Shown one piece after another: positions 52,071 through 60,573 of a stretch of DNA of 64,000 nt (position 1 is the first letter of the stretch; each line of letters opens with the position of its first letter). This DNA is from Pseudomonadota bacterium (GTDB lineage: Bacteria; Pseudomonadota; Gammaproteobacteria; Burkholderiales; Rhodocyclaceae), in NCBI GenBank assembly GCA_018241665.1, contig JAFEDK010000004.1:62001-126000 (forward strand), given 5' to 3'. The translations under genes were made by a program, and so were the position numbers. Below the pieces are notes generated by a model, which was not told where the DNA came from, did not search any database, and saw nothing but the letters and a program-made list of their open reading frames with translations.

Positions 52071-53474
52071 TCAGAACTTGAAGACGAAGCCGGTCTGGAT
52101 ACCGTCGATCCTCTGTCCGGTGCGGTCGGTGCCGGAGAAGGTCTTGGTCAGGCCGGCGGAGCCCGCGGGCCCCCAGTTGCCGTTCTGCTGGTTGTCGATG
52201 GAATCGAGCAGCGCGTAGAGCATCACGTTGCTGTTGAGGTCGTAGTAGCTGGCCAGGGCCCAGCCCTTGGAGCCCTTGGACTGGCCGGTGGTGTCCTTGA
52301 TGGTGCCCCACAGGCCACCGACGCGCCACTGGGGCGTGATGCGGTAGTCGGCGGAGAGCTGGTAGATCTCGTAGAAGATGTCCAGGCCGGTGCCGGGCAG
52401 GCCCGCGTTGAGGGAGCCGCTGGCGCTGCCGGTCGGGTTGTTGCCGACGATGTTGCCCCCGACGTTGCTCAGCGCGCCGCTGCCGTTGCCGTTGGCGCCG
52501 CCGTTGTTGGAGCGCACGAAGGCGGCATAGAGCTTGCCGCGGCCATAGTCGTAGTTGGCGTAGAAGCTGTGGTACTCGGCGTTCTTCTTCACCGTGCCCT
52601 TGTAGTCGGGGCGGCCCTCGATGCCGGCGTAGCCGATGCGGAAGGGGCCGTAGAGGTAGTCCAGCGCGAACTGGTAGACCGCCATGTTGCTGGGGCTGAT
52701 GTTGCTGGTGGTGGTTGCCGTGCCGGCCACCGGATTGGCACCGGCGAAGGCATAGTGGGCCTCGGCCAGCAGGCCGTTCCAGCGCGGCGAGATCCACGAC
52801 AGGTCGCCGTCGTAGCGGGACGGCACACCGAAGTTGTTGACCATCGAACCCAGGGTGCGCGAAGTCAGATCGAAGTAATCGCCGCGGGCGAAGATCGCGG
52901 TGTTCTGGCGGCCCAGGCGGAAATCGCCGTAGGGTGTCTGCACGCCGGCCCAGGCCTGGCGGTCGAACAGGCGGCCGCTGGTGGTCAGGCCGGTGGTGCT
53001 GGCGTTGGCGGTATCGGCGGCGCTGCCGTTGGTGAGGTTGAAGCCCTGCTCGAGCTGGAACTTGGCCACATAGTCGGGGCTGATCGCCCGGTCGCCCTTG
53101 AAGCCGATGCGGCTGCGCAGGGCGGCGCCGTCCTGGGCGGAGGCAATGGTGGCGCCCGAACTGCTCTTCATGTAGTTCAGGTATTCGTCGAGGTTGCCGT
53201 ACAGCGTGACGGTGCCGCCGCCCACGTTGAGGCTCAGCGGGCTCTGCGCGGTGCCGACGGTGACGCCGGAGGCCGCCGACGCACCCGTCGGGACAACCGC
53301 CTTCACGGTCGCCGCCTGCTTCTGGTTGTCTTCCATCTTCTCGATGCGGGACTGCAGGGCCTGCAGCTGGGCCTTGAGCTCTTCCAGTTCGCCAGCGAAC
53401 GCGACGCGGGGGCCGGCGAGGGTGGTGATGCCGGCGAGCAGCAGCAGGGCGGGCAGGGTCTTGTGTCGAATCAT
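52071..53474 (-). CDS. Gram-negative porin
   Basis: A 467-residue porin. Signal peptide (LPALLLLAGITTLAGPRVAFA), a coiled-coil stalk (ELEELKAQLQALQSRIEKME), barrel segments (TLYGNLDEYLNYMK, AALRSRIGFKGDRAISPDY, QAWAGVQTPYGDFRLGRQN) and the terminal phenylalanine (GFVFKF). It lies 109 bp after the FAD dehydrogenase gene on the same strand and is the last gene of the leftward IclR-linked arm, so it likely admits that cluster's substrate. The overall plan matches the porin at 34561. Confidence 0.93.
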   Translation of the reverse strand: MIRHKTLPALLLLAGITTLAGPRVAFAGELEELKAQLQALQSRIEKMEDNQKQAATVKAVVPTGASAASGVTVGTAQSPLSLNVGGGTVTLYGNLDEYLNYMKSSSGATIASAQDGAALRSRIGFKGDRAISPDYVAKFQLEQGFNLTNGSAADTANASTTGLTTSGRLFDRQAWAGVQTPYGDFRLGRQNTAIFARGDYFDLTSRTLGSMVNNFGVPSRYDGDLSWISPRWNGLLAEAHYAFAGANPVAGTATTTSNISPSNMAVYQFALDYLYGPFRIGYAGIEGRPDYKGTVKKNAEYHSFYANYDYGRGKLYAAFVRSNNGGANGNGSGALSNVGGNIVGNNPTGSASGSLNAGLPGTGLDIFYEIYQLSADYRITPQWRVGGLWGTIKDTTGQSKGSKGWALASYYDLNSNVMLYALLDSIDNQQNGNWGPAGSAGLTKTFSGTDRTGQRIDGIQTGFVFKF

Positions 53475-53583
53475 GGATGTCTCCTCTGTATGTATTGCGC
53501 CAGCTTCTTGACTCTGGCTTTTGTGGAATTTCCGCCGGCGCGCGTCTCCCGGGCCGGCTGCGGGTGTTTCTGCTCTGTCCAGC

Positions 53584-55320
53584 TTAGGTACGGGCCCGGG
53601 CTACCGCATGCTTGGCGGCGCGGTATCCAAAGACGAGGCCGGGGCCGATGGTGATGCCCGGTGCCGTATACACCCCGCCCATGATCGAGTGCATGTCGTT
53701 GCCGACCGCGTAGAGGCCGCCGATGGGCTGCTCCGTGCCGTCCAGTACGCGGGCGTCCACGTCCGCCGCGAGGCCGGTGGAGGCGCCGATGTCACCGGGA
53801 TAGAGGCGCACCGCGTAGAACGGCGCCTCGCTCAGCGCACCCAGGTTGGGGTTGCGGCCGGGCCAGGTGGCGTCGCCGATGTTCTGCTGGTAGGCCGTTT
53901 CGCCGCGCCGGAAGTCCGGATCGACGCCGCTCTCCGCGTAGGCATTGATCTTGGCGACGCTGGCCTGCAGCCGCGCCGGATCGATGTCCAGCTTGCGGGC
54001 GAGCTCGTCGATGCTGTCGGCCTGAGTCAGGTAGCCGTCGGCGAGGAAAGGGCCGAGCCCGCCGCCGCCGGGCCGCACCATGCCGAGGCCGTACTTGCGC
54101 AGCGCGCGGGCATCGCAGATCAGGTAGGCCGGTACGTCAGCTGCCGTGTTGCTGTCCGCCATGCTCTGCTGCATGCGCAGCGCGAACAGGTGGTAGGAGG
54201 TGCTCTCATTGACGAAGCGGTCACCGGCCTGATTGACCGTCAGCATGCCCGGCTTGGCCCGGTCCATCACGAAGTGCGGGAAGGCCGCGGTGCTGCCGTC
54301 CGCCCGCTTGCGTAGCGACACCGGCGCCCAGAAGGCGTTGGTGCCGTGGTTGGGGCCGTAGTGGGCGCCGAGCCCGCGGGCCAGTTCCTGGGCCTGGCCG
54401 GTGTGCCCCGGCGCGGCCGGGCACCAGCTCATGTTCACCTCGCCGAGCATCGCCTTGCGCAGTGCCGGGCTGCGGTTGAAGCCGCCGCTGGCGAGGATCA
54501 CGCCGCCCTTCACCTGCACGCGGCGCTGCTGCCCCTGCTGGGACAGGGTGATCGCCTCCACGCCGTCGGCACCGCGGTCGATGTCGGTCACCGCGGTGTT
54601 GAGCGCCAGGCTCACCTTGTCGTGCTGCGCGAGGGAATACAGCAGGCGGGCTACCAGCGCATTGCCCATCACCAGGCGCGTGCCGCGGGAGTGGCCGAGG
54701 CGGTCGCGGGCGTGGCGCAGGATGATCTTCAGCGAGTGCCGGAAGGACGCCAGCGACTGGGTCATGCCCAGCAGATGGTTGATGTCGTTGCGGTCCACCA
54801 TCATGCCGCCGAGCACCGTGAATTCCGGGATCGGCGGGCGGATCAGCGCGAACAACTCACCGAGCAGGCGGCCGTCGAAGGGCATCGGCTCCAGGGCTCG
54901 ACCGGTCAGCGTCGAGCCGGCCAGGTCGGAGATGTAGTCCGGGTGCTTGGCGTAGGGGCGGTATTTGACCTCCGACTGCGCCTCTATATAGCGCACCGCC
55001 TCCGGGCCGGTTTCCAGGAAGGCCTTGCGCAGGGCGGCGGGGCTGCGCTCGCCGACCGCGTTGTCCAGGTAGTGGGCGGCGTCGGCCAGCGTGTCCGTCG
55101 GATTGACCTTGGCGGAATGGTGGGTGCCGGGTACCCAGGTGGTGCCGGCGGACAGGGCGGTGGTGCCGCCGACGTAGCTGGTGTGTTCCACCAGCAGCAC
55201 GCGGGCGCCCTCGATGGCGGCGACCAGCGCCGCCGACAGGCCGGCGCCACCGGCACCGATCACTACCACGTCGTAACTTTGCGGCTCGGGCAGGTCGGCG
55301 AGCCGTGTGATGACTTGCAT
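53584..55320 (-). CDS. FAD-dependent dehydrogenase (KstD/fumarate-reductase-flavoprotein type)
   Basis: A 578-residue flavoprotein of the FAD_binding_2 family. The N-terminal dinucleotide motif is GAGGAGLSAALVAA, followed by GGTTALSAGTTWVPG; the C-terminal motif VGNDMHSIMGGVYTAPGITIGPG is shared with 3-ketosteroid delta-1-dehydrogenases and related ring-desaturating enzymes. It likely inserts a C=C bond into an alicyclic ring. It follows the shikimate-dehydrogenase-like gene by one base; an overlapping GTG at 55329 is an alternative start. A paralogue lies at 57137. Confidence 0.9.
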   Translation of the reverse strand: MQVITRLADLPEPQSYDVVVIGAGGAGLSAALVAAIEGARVLLVEHTSYVGGTTALSAGTTWVPGTHHSAKVNPTDTLADAAHYLDNAVGERSPAALRKAFLETGPEAVRYIEAQSEVKYRPYAKHPDYISDLAGSTLTGRALEPMPFDGRLLGELFALIRPPIPEFTVLGGMMVDRNDINHLLGMTQSLASFRHSLKIILRHARDRLGHSRGTRLVMGNALVARLLYSLAQHDKVSLALNTAVTDIDRGADGVEAITLSQQGQQRRVQVKGGVILASGGFNRSPALRKAMLGEVNMSWCPAAPGHTGQAQELARGLGAHYGPNHGTNAFWAPVSLRKRADGSTAAFPHFVMDRAKPGMLTVNQAGDRFVNESTSYHLFALRMQQSMADSNTAADVPAYLICDARALRKYGLGMVRPGGGGLGPFLADGYLTQADSIDELARKLDIDPARLQASVAKINAYAESGVDPDFRRGETAYQQNIGDATWPGRNPNLGALSEAPFYAVRLYPGDIGASTGLAADVDARVLDGTEQPIGGLYAVGNDMHSIMGGVYTAPGITIGPGLVFGYRAAKHAVARART

Positions 55321-55321
55321 G

Positions 55322-56116
55322 TCACTCACCCAGCAGGAAGTCGACCATCAGGTCGCAGACCCGGCCGAACATGTCGGCACCGGTGGAAGTGCCGCAGCCG
55401 AGGGCGCGGGCGGCGGCGATCAGCGGGGTGATCGCCGGGGCGGTGATCACGCAGCCGACGAAGGTCTGCGGCGTCAGCTTGCTGACGTCGAGGGGGTAGG
55501 GATCGCCTTCCTTCATGCCGACCGGGGTCGCGTTGATCACGATGTCGAAGCCGCTCGGATCGGGGCTGCCGTGGCTGACCGGGCATTGGCCGAGGCTGGC
55601 CAGGCGGTCCACCAGCGTGGTGCGGCGGGCGGTGTCTTCGTCGTGGATCGCCAGTGCGCTCACGCCGGCCACCACCAGCGCGTGGGCGATTGCCGAACCA
55701 GCGCCGCCGGCGCCCACCAGCAGTGCCTTCTTGCCCTTCGGCTCGCAGCCCCGGTCGCGCAGCGCGGACACGTAGCCGAGGCCGTCGAACATGTCGCCGT
55801 GCCAGCTGCCGTCCGGGTTGCGGCGCATCACATTGACCGTGTGCAGGAAGGCTGCCCGCTCGGAGGTCGTCGCGCACAGATCGAAGCAGGCGAACTTGTG
55901 CGGCACGGTGACGATGATCCCGTCCACGTTCTGGGCCAGGGACACGCCGTCCAGCCAGGCGGCCAGCTTGGCGGGCGCCACGTGGGCGGGCATCACGTAG
56001 GCGTTGCGGTCATGGGCGTGGAAGGCCTGGGTGACGCCGGCTGGCGACTTCACCTGGGCGATCGGGTCGCCGACGATGAAGTGAACGCGGGTGGCTCCGT
56101 TGAGGGGCTGCGACAT
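55322..56116 (-). CDS. Shikimate-dehydrogenase-like oxidoreductase (catabolic AroE paralogue)
   Basis: A 264-residue AroE-family enzyme. N-terminal substrate domain (GDPIAQVKSPAGVTQAF) with the catalytic-type lysine in VTVPHKF, then the Rossmann domain GAGGAGSAIAHAL and the C-terminal segment NATPVGMKEGDP. Anabolic AroE keeps a strict NHxxW-type environment; here the gene is linked to an IclR regulator and two FAD dehydrogenases, so it probably oxidises a hydroxylated ring acid in catabolism. It is the first gene of the leftward arm, downstream of a palindromic operator. Confidence 0.88.
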   Translation of the reverse strand: MSQPLNGATRVHFIVGDPIAQVKSPAGVTQAFHAHDRNAYVMPAHVAPAKLAAWLDGVSLAQNVDGIIVTVPHKFACFDLCATTSERAAFLHTVNVMRRNPDGSWHGDMFDGLGYVSALRDRGCEPKGKKALLVGAGGAGSAIAHALVVAGVSALAIHDEDTARRTTLVDRLASLGQCPVSHGSPDPSGFDIVINATPVGMKEGDPYPLDVSKLTPQTFVGCVITAPAITPLIAAARALGCGTSTGADMFGRVCDLMVDFLLGE

Positions 56117-56159
56117 GGTTTTGTCTCCGTTGTGGGTGTCAGGAGATTCCATTCTACAA

Positions 56160-56200
56160 AAAACAGAACAAGATTCCACTGTTGAATCTGGTTCTGTTTT
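56160..56200. promoter_or_regulatory. Near-perfect 41-bp inverted repeat, probable IclR operator
   Basis: Arms 56160-56176 (AAAACAGAACAAGATTC) and 56184-56200, reverse-complementary at 16 of 17 positions, with a 7-bp spacer. It lies between the divergent shikimate-dehydrogenase-like and iclR-type genes and overlaps the -35 of the rightward promoter. Confidence 0.8.
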
Positions 56201-56209
56201 ATCTATAAT
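56182..56209 (+). promoter_or_regulatory. Sigma-70 promoter of iclR-type operon
   Basis: TTGAAT at 56182, 16-bp spacer, perfect TATAAT at 56204-56209. The -35 lies within the right half of the operator, so IclR binding would occlude it. The leader (about 115 nt) contains three hairpins, including a perfect GCGCCGC stem at 56287-56305 just before the start region. Confidence 0.75.
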
Positions 56210-56327
56210 TCGATCGTCCGCCCGCCATGGGGTTGCAGGTCCCGGATAAATCCGGCAGGTAAGAGCCTGGCAAACCCAACCTCATCGCGCCGCGTCGTGC
56301 GGCGCTGTTACTAGAACTGGAGCAATC

Positions 56328-57140
56328 ATGAGCGGAGTACTCGAACGAACCCTGGGCATCCTTGAGCTGCTGGCCCGTCACGCGCATGGCCTCGAACTGG
56401 CCACCATCGCCGACCAGCTCAACATTCCGCGCAGCGGCGCCCACCGCCTGCTCACCGACCTCGCCCGCTGCGGCTATGTGCGCCAAGTGCGCGAGCAGGG
56501 CGACTACGTCCTCACCACCAAGCTGGTGTCCCTTGGCCTGAGCTACCTCGGCCACTCCGGCATCGTCGATATCGCCCAGCCGCTGCTCGATCAGCTGGCC
56601 GGCGTGTCGGGCGAGCTGGTGCGCCTGTCGGTCGTCGATGGCGATCGCCTGACCTGGGTGGCCCGTGCCCAGGGCGCCCGCCAGGGCCTGCGCTACGACC
56701 CGGAGATGGGCAGTGACGCGCGCCTGAGCTGTTCCGCGTCGGGCCTCGCGTGGTTGTCCACGCTCAGCGACGAGCAGGCGCTGGCGCTGGTGTCCCAGCA
56801 AGGCATCGGCCAGCCCGCCGACTTCGGCCCGAACGCGCCGGCCACTGTGCAGGCGGTGCTCGACGGCATCAACGAAACGCGCCGGCGCGGCTACAGCGTG
56901 ACGCTGGAAACCTACACGCCGGGCCTCAACTCGATGGCCGCGCCGGTGCGCCTGCGTGACCAGGCAGCCATCGGCGTGATCTCCATCGCCGGGCCGACGG
57001 TGCGCTTCAGTGAGGACAAGATGCACACGCTGGCCGACGAGCTGATCGCCACCGCCGGGCAGATGGCTGCCGCCAGCGGCGCCTCGCCTTTCTTCAACGT
57101 GGCGCGCAGATCCAGCGCCCAACCCATATACGCACCATGA
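56328..57140 (+). CDS. IclR-family transcriptional regulator
   Basis: A 270-residue regulator: N-terminal winged helix-turn-helix (LERTLGILELLARH, LATIADQLNIPRSGAHRLLTDL) and a C-terminal IclR effector domain (about residues 85-250; SCSASGLAWLS, then RRRGYSVTLETYTPGLNSMAAPV). IclR proteins bind palindromic operators and respond to aromatic or organic acids; the operator candidate lies 130 bp upstream. It overlaps the following FAD dehydrogenase by 4 bases, so it is autoregulated with its operon. Confidence 0.94.
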   Translation: MSGVLERTLGILELLARHAHGLELATIADQLNIPRSGAHRLLTDLARCGYVRQVREQGDYVLTTKLVSLGLSYLGHSGIVDIAQPLLDQLAGVSGELVRLSVVDGDRLTWVARAQGARQGLRYDPEMGSDARLSCSASGLAWLSTLSDEQALALVSQQGIGQPADFGPNAPATVQAVLDGINETRRRGYSVTLETYTPGLNSMAAPVRLRDQAAIGVISIAGPTVRFSEDKMHTLADELIATAGQMAAASGASPFFNVARRSSAQPIYAP

Positions 57141-58870
57141 TCCAAACCGATCTGCTGGTCATCGGCTCCGGCGCCGGCGGCCTGTCCGCGGCCGTCACCG
57201 CCGCCCACCTGGGGCTGCGCGTGCTGGTCGCCGAGAAGGACGCCCAATACGGCGGCACCACCGCCTGGTCCGGCGGCTGGATGTGGATTCCGCGCAATCC
57301 GCTGGCCGTCGAGGCGGGCATCGTCGAAGACATCGAGACGCCGCTGTCCTACCTGCGCCACGAGCTGGGCGACCAGTTCGATGAAGCGCGGGCGCGGACC
57401 TACCTGGAACACGGCCCGCGCATGGTGGACTTCTTCCGCCGCCACACTGCGCTGCAGTTCATCGATGGCAACGCCATTCCGGACTTCCACGGCAACACGC
57501 CCGACGCGGCGCTCGGCGGACGTTCCCTGTGCGCGGCGCCCTTCGACGGCCGCCGCCTCGGCCGGCAGATCGATCGACTCAAACCGCCTTTGCGTGAAAC
57601 CACCCTGTGGGGCATGGGCATTGCATCCGGGGCGGAACTCCGGCACTTCATGAACGCCATGCGCAGCGTGGCGTCCTTCCGCTACGTGACCGGCAAGGTG
57701 CTGCGCTACTGGCGCGACCAGCTGCAACACGGCCGCGGCATGCGCCTCGTCAATGGCAACGCGCTGGTCGCCGGCCTCGCCGCGTCGGCCTTCGAGCGTG
57801 GCGTCGACATCCGCACCGACAGCCCGGCCCGCCGCCTGCTGGTGGAGGATGGGCGCGTCGTCGGCGCGGTGCTCGGCGGACCGGACGGCGACGTGGAGGT
57901 CCGCGCCAGCCGCGGCGTGGTGCTGGCCTGCGGCGGCTTCCCCTTCGACGTGGAGCGCAAGAAAGCCTGGCTGCCCCACGCGCCGAGCGGCCGCGAACAC
58001 TGGTCGGCCGCCTCGCCCGGCAACACCGGCGACGGCCTGCGCATGGGCGAAGCCATCGGCGCCGCGCTCAACGGCCAGCTGGCCCAGGCCGCCGCCCTCG
58101 CGCCGGTGTCGCTGGTGCCCCACGCCGACGGTAGCTTCGCGCACTTCCCACACCTCATCGAGCGGGCCAAGCCGGGCCTCATCGCGGTGACGGCGGACGG
58201 CAAGCGCTTCACCAACGAGGCCGACTCCTATCACGACTTCGTGCGCGGCATGCTCGCCGCCGTGCCGGCCGGCCGGCCCGTCGAAGCCTGGCTGGTCTGC
58301 GACCACGCCTTCATCCGCCGCTACGGCCTGGGAGCCGTCAAGCCGGCGCCGATGCCGCTCGGCCGCATGATCGACAACGGCTACCTGAAGCGAGCCGCCA
58401 CGCCGGCCGAGCTGGCCCGCCAGTGCGGCATCGACCCCGACGCGCTGGCGCAGACGCTGCAGCGTTACAACCAGATGGCCCGCGCCGGCCGCGACGAAGA
58501 CTTCTCCAAGGGCGAGACGCCCTACAACCGCGTCCAGGGCGACGCCGCCTCCGGCCTGCCCAACCCCTGCATGGGGCCGCTGGAGCAGGGCCCGTTCTAC
58601 GCGGTGAAGATCGTCCCCGGCAGCCTCGGCACCTTCGACGGCCTGTGCGTCGATGCCCAGGCGCGCGTGCTCGACAGCCACGGCCAGCCGATCGCCGGCC
58701 TCTACGCAGGCGGCAACGACATGGCCAGCATGATGGGCGGCCACTACCCGAGCGGTGGCATCACCCTTGGCCCGGCCATGACCTTCGGCTACCTCGCCGC
58801 CCACCACGCCGCCGGCCAGCCCCTGCTTGCCGACGCGCCGGAACCCCGGATTCAACCCAGCTACGCTTGA
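57137..58870 (+). CDS. FAD-dependent dehydrogenase (KstD-like), second copy
   Basis: A 577-residue flavoprotein of the same family as the gene at 53584. Dinucleotide motif GSGAGGLSAAVTAA, then GGTTAWSGGWMWIPRN, and the C-terminal GGNDMASMMGGHYPSGGITLGPA. Clear but moderate similarity to its paralogue means they are not recent duplicates and may act on successive intermediates or on different ring positions. It overlaps the iclR gene and is followed after 18 bp by the NIPSNAP gene. Confidence 0.91.
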   Translation: MIQTDLLVIGSGAGGLSAAVTAAHLGLRVLVAEKDAQYGGTTAWSGGWMWIPRNPLAVEAGIVEDIETPLSYLRHELGDQFDEARARTYLEHGPRMVDFFRRHTALQFIDGNAIPDFHGNTPDAALGGRSLCAAPFDGRRLGRQIDRLKPPLRETTLWGMGIASGAELRHFMNAMRSVASFRYVTGKVLRYWRDQLQHGRGMRLVNGNALVAGLAASAFERGVDIRTDSPARRLLVEDGRVVGAVLGGPDGDVEVRASRGVVLACGGFPFDVERKKAWLPHAPSGREHWSAASPGNTGDGLRMGEAIGAALNGQLAQAAALAPVSLVPHADGSFAHFPHLIERAKPGLIAVTADGKRFTNEADSYHDFVRGMLAAVPAGRPVEAWLVCDHAFIRRYGLGAVKPAPMPLGRMIDNGYLKRAATPAELARQCGIDPDALAQTLQRYNQMARAGRDEDFSKGETPYNRVQGDAASGLPNPCMGPLEQGPFYAVKIVPGSLGTFDGLCVDAQARVLDSHGQPIAGLYAGGNDMASMMGGHYPSGGITLGPAMTFGYLAAHHAAGQPLLADAPEPRIQPSYA

Positions 58871-58888
58871 AACGCAAAGGAAGACCCC

Positions 58889-59515
58889 ATGTTCTACGAA
58901 CTGTCCACCATGACCCTGCCGTTCGGCACCGCCGCCCAGGCGTCCGCCAATGTGCAGGCCTTCGCCACCGCCCCCGAAGCCCGCGGCGAGCTGCTCGCCT
59001 GCTGGTTCACCGACATCGGCACGCTCAACCAGATGATCGTGCTGCGCGGCTTCGACGACCTCGCCACCCTGCAGGCCGAGCGCGAGCGCACCCAGCTCAG
59101 CGCCAGCCCCTTCGGCTGCGGCGAGATCTTCCAGAGCCTCGAGCAGCACAGCTACCAGGGCTTCCCGTGGATGAAGCCGGTGCGCCCGTCGGCCGAATCC
59201 GGCATCCGCGGCCCGGTGTACGAGATCCGCACCTACGGCATCAAGCCGGGCGGCGTGCAGGCCACCATCGACCTGTGGGAACAGGCCGTGCCGGCCCGCG
59301 AGGAAATCTCCCCCTGCGTGGTGGCGATGGTGGCCCTCGACGGCCCGCTGCGCTTCACCAACATCTGGGCCTACCCGACCGTCGACGCCCGCGGCAAGGC
59401 CCGCGCCGACTCCGTCGCCAAGGGCATCTGGCCGCCGAAGGGTGGCCCGGCCCACCTGACCACTGCGATGACCTCCACCATCGCGCTGCCGACCGCCGTC
59501 TCGCCGCTGCAGTGA
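58889..59515 (+). CDS. NIPSNAP-family protein
   Basis: A 208-residue protein with two NIPSNAP/dimeric alpha-beta barrel repeats (start MFYELSTMTLPFGTAAQ, second near residue 110 with VYEIRTYGIKPGGVQATIDLWE). This family includes small stress-responsive and catabolic-cluster proteins, of which few have a known reaction. Aromatic and alicyclic degradation clusters often carry one. Its stop overlaps the ATG of the next gene by one base (TGATG junction). Confidence 0.87.
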   Translation: MFYELSTMTLPFGTAAQASANVQAFATAPEARGELLACWFTDIGTLNQMIVLRGFDDLATLQAERERTQLSASPFGCGEIFQSLEQHSYQGFPWMKPVRPSAESGIRGPVYEIRTYGIKPGGVQATIDLWEQAVPAREEISPCVVAMVALDGPLRFTNIWAYPTVDARGKARADSVAKGIWPPKGGPAHLTTAMTSTIALPTAVSPLQ

Positions 59516-60339
59516 TGCCCGCCATGGAGCGTCCCTTTTCCCTCGCCTACCTGACGTCCAATACCCTGACGCCGCCCGAGGCCATCCGCCTCGCGGCGGA
59601 GCTGGGCTACGGCTTCGTCGGCCTGCGCCTGCTGCCCAACATGGCCGGTGCACCGCAGCAGTTCATGATCGGCCTGCCCGACGTGCTGCGCGAAACCCGC
59701 GCTGCGACCAAGGACACCGGTGTCCGCGTGTTCGACCTGGAAATCATCCGTCTGACGGACGACTTCGAGCTCGGGCGTTGTCTACCCTTGATAGAGATCG
59801 GTGCGGAACTCGGCGCCAAGGCGCTGCTGGTGGCCGGCGACGATACCGACGAAGGCCGCCTTGCCGCCAACTACGCGCAGCTGTGCGAAGTGGCCGACCG
59901 GCACGGGATGACGGCCGACCTGGAGTTCATGCCCTGGACGGCGGTGCCCGACGCAAAGGCCGCGCTGCGGGTCGTCGAAGCGGCGGGGCGCCCGGCCGGT
60001 GCCGGCATCCTCGCCGATGCATTGCACGTGGCCCGGTCCACCACCACGGCGGACGATCTGCGCGCGCTGCCGCGGGAATTGCTGCACTACGCACAGATCT
60101 GCGATGCCCCCACCGGGCTCACTTTGACGGTGGAGGAGATGATCCACGCGGCGCGCTGCGAACGCCTGTTGCCGGGGGAGGGCGGCATCGACCTGCGCGG
60201 CATGTTCGCCGCGCTGCCCGCTGATCTGCCGGTCAGCGTGGAGGTGCCGCACATGGTCCGGATGGCCGAAGTCGGGCAGGTCGAATGGGCACGCCAGGCC
60301 CTCGCCGCCAGCCGCCGGATGCTGGAATCGGTCGGCTGA
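59515..60339 (+). CDS. TIM-barrel sugar-phosphate isomerase/dehydratase-like protein
   Basis: A 274-residue xylose-isomerase-like (AP_endonuc_2) TIM barrel. Likely divalent-metal ligands: Glu in ADLEFMPW, Asp/His in ADALHVARS, a loop AQICDAP and Glu in SVEVPH. The family includes sugar isomerases and 3-dehydroshikimate dehydratases (AsbF type), which with an AroE-like enzyme would convert shikimate-type acids to protocatechuate. The start at 59515 overlaps the NIPSNAP stop. The dehydratase idea is inference only. Confidence 0.86.
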   Translation: MPAMERPFSLAYLTSNTLTPPEAIRLAAELGYGFVGLRLLPNMAGAPQQFMIGLPDVLRETRAATKDTGVRVFDLEIIRLTDDFELGRCLPLIEIGAELGAKALLVAGDDTDEGRLAANYAQLCEVADRHGMTADLEFMPWTAVPDAKAALRVVEAAGRPAGAGILADALHVARSTTTADDLRALPRELLHYAQICDAPTGLTLTVEEMIHAARCERLLPGEGGIDLRGMFAALPADLPVSVEVPHMVRMAEVGQVEWARQALAASRRMLESVG

Positions 60340-60410
60340 GGCTTATTGCATTGCAGCATTGCAAGGCCGGTGCAAGGAGAGGAGGAGGGATCGCCAAGCC
60401 TTCACAACGT

Positions 60411-60446
60411 GCGCGATTGTCGAACAATCTGTGGCGCTAATCGCGC
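60411..60446. promoter_or_regulatory. Nested inverted repeats upstream of MHS transporter gene
   Basis: Outer GCGCGATT / AATCGCGC (60411-60418, 60439-60446) enclosing GATTGT-CGA-ACAATC (60415-60429). No sequence similarity to the 56160-56200 operator is apparent. Confidence 0.4.
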
Positions 60447-60573
60447 ATAGCACGTATTCGAGCAGTTAATTCGGACATCGCTATCGTTAATCTAGCCCCA
60501 CTTCTGAAGCCACCGCGGTGGCACATTTTTCAGTTCCGAATTGCTGCAACACACAAAAAAATCGGAGACAACC

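Noticed and set aside
58423-59514. Upstream extension of the TIM-barrel gene to 638 codons
   Set aside because: The extra N-terminal part overlaps the FAD dehydrogenase and NIPSNAP genes out of frame and reads arginine/proline-rich; the ATG at 59515 overlaps the NIPSNAP stop in a coupled junction.
56912-59653. 913-codon open frame on the minus strand opposite IclR, FAD dehydrogenase and NIPSNAP genes
   Set aside because: The opposite strand holds three coupled genes with clear family motifs; this frame has none.
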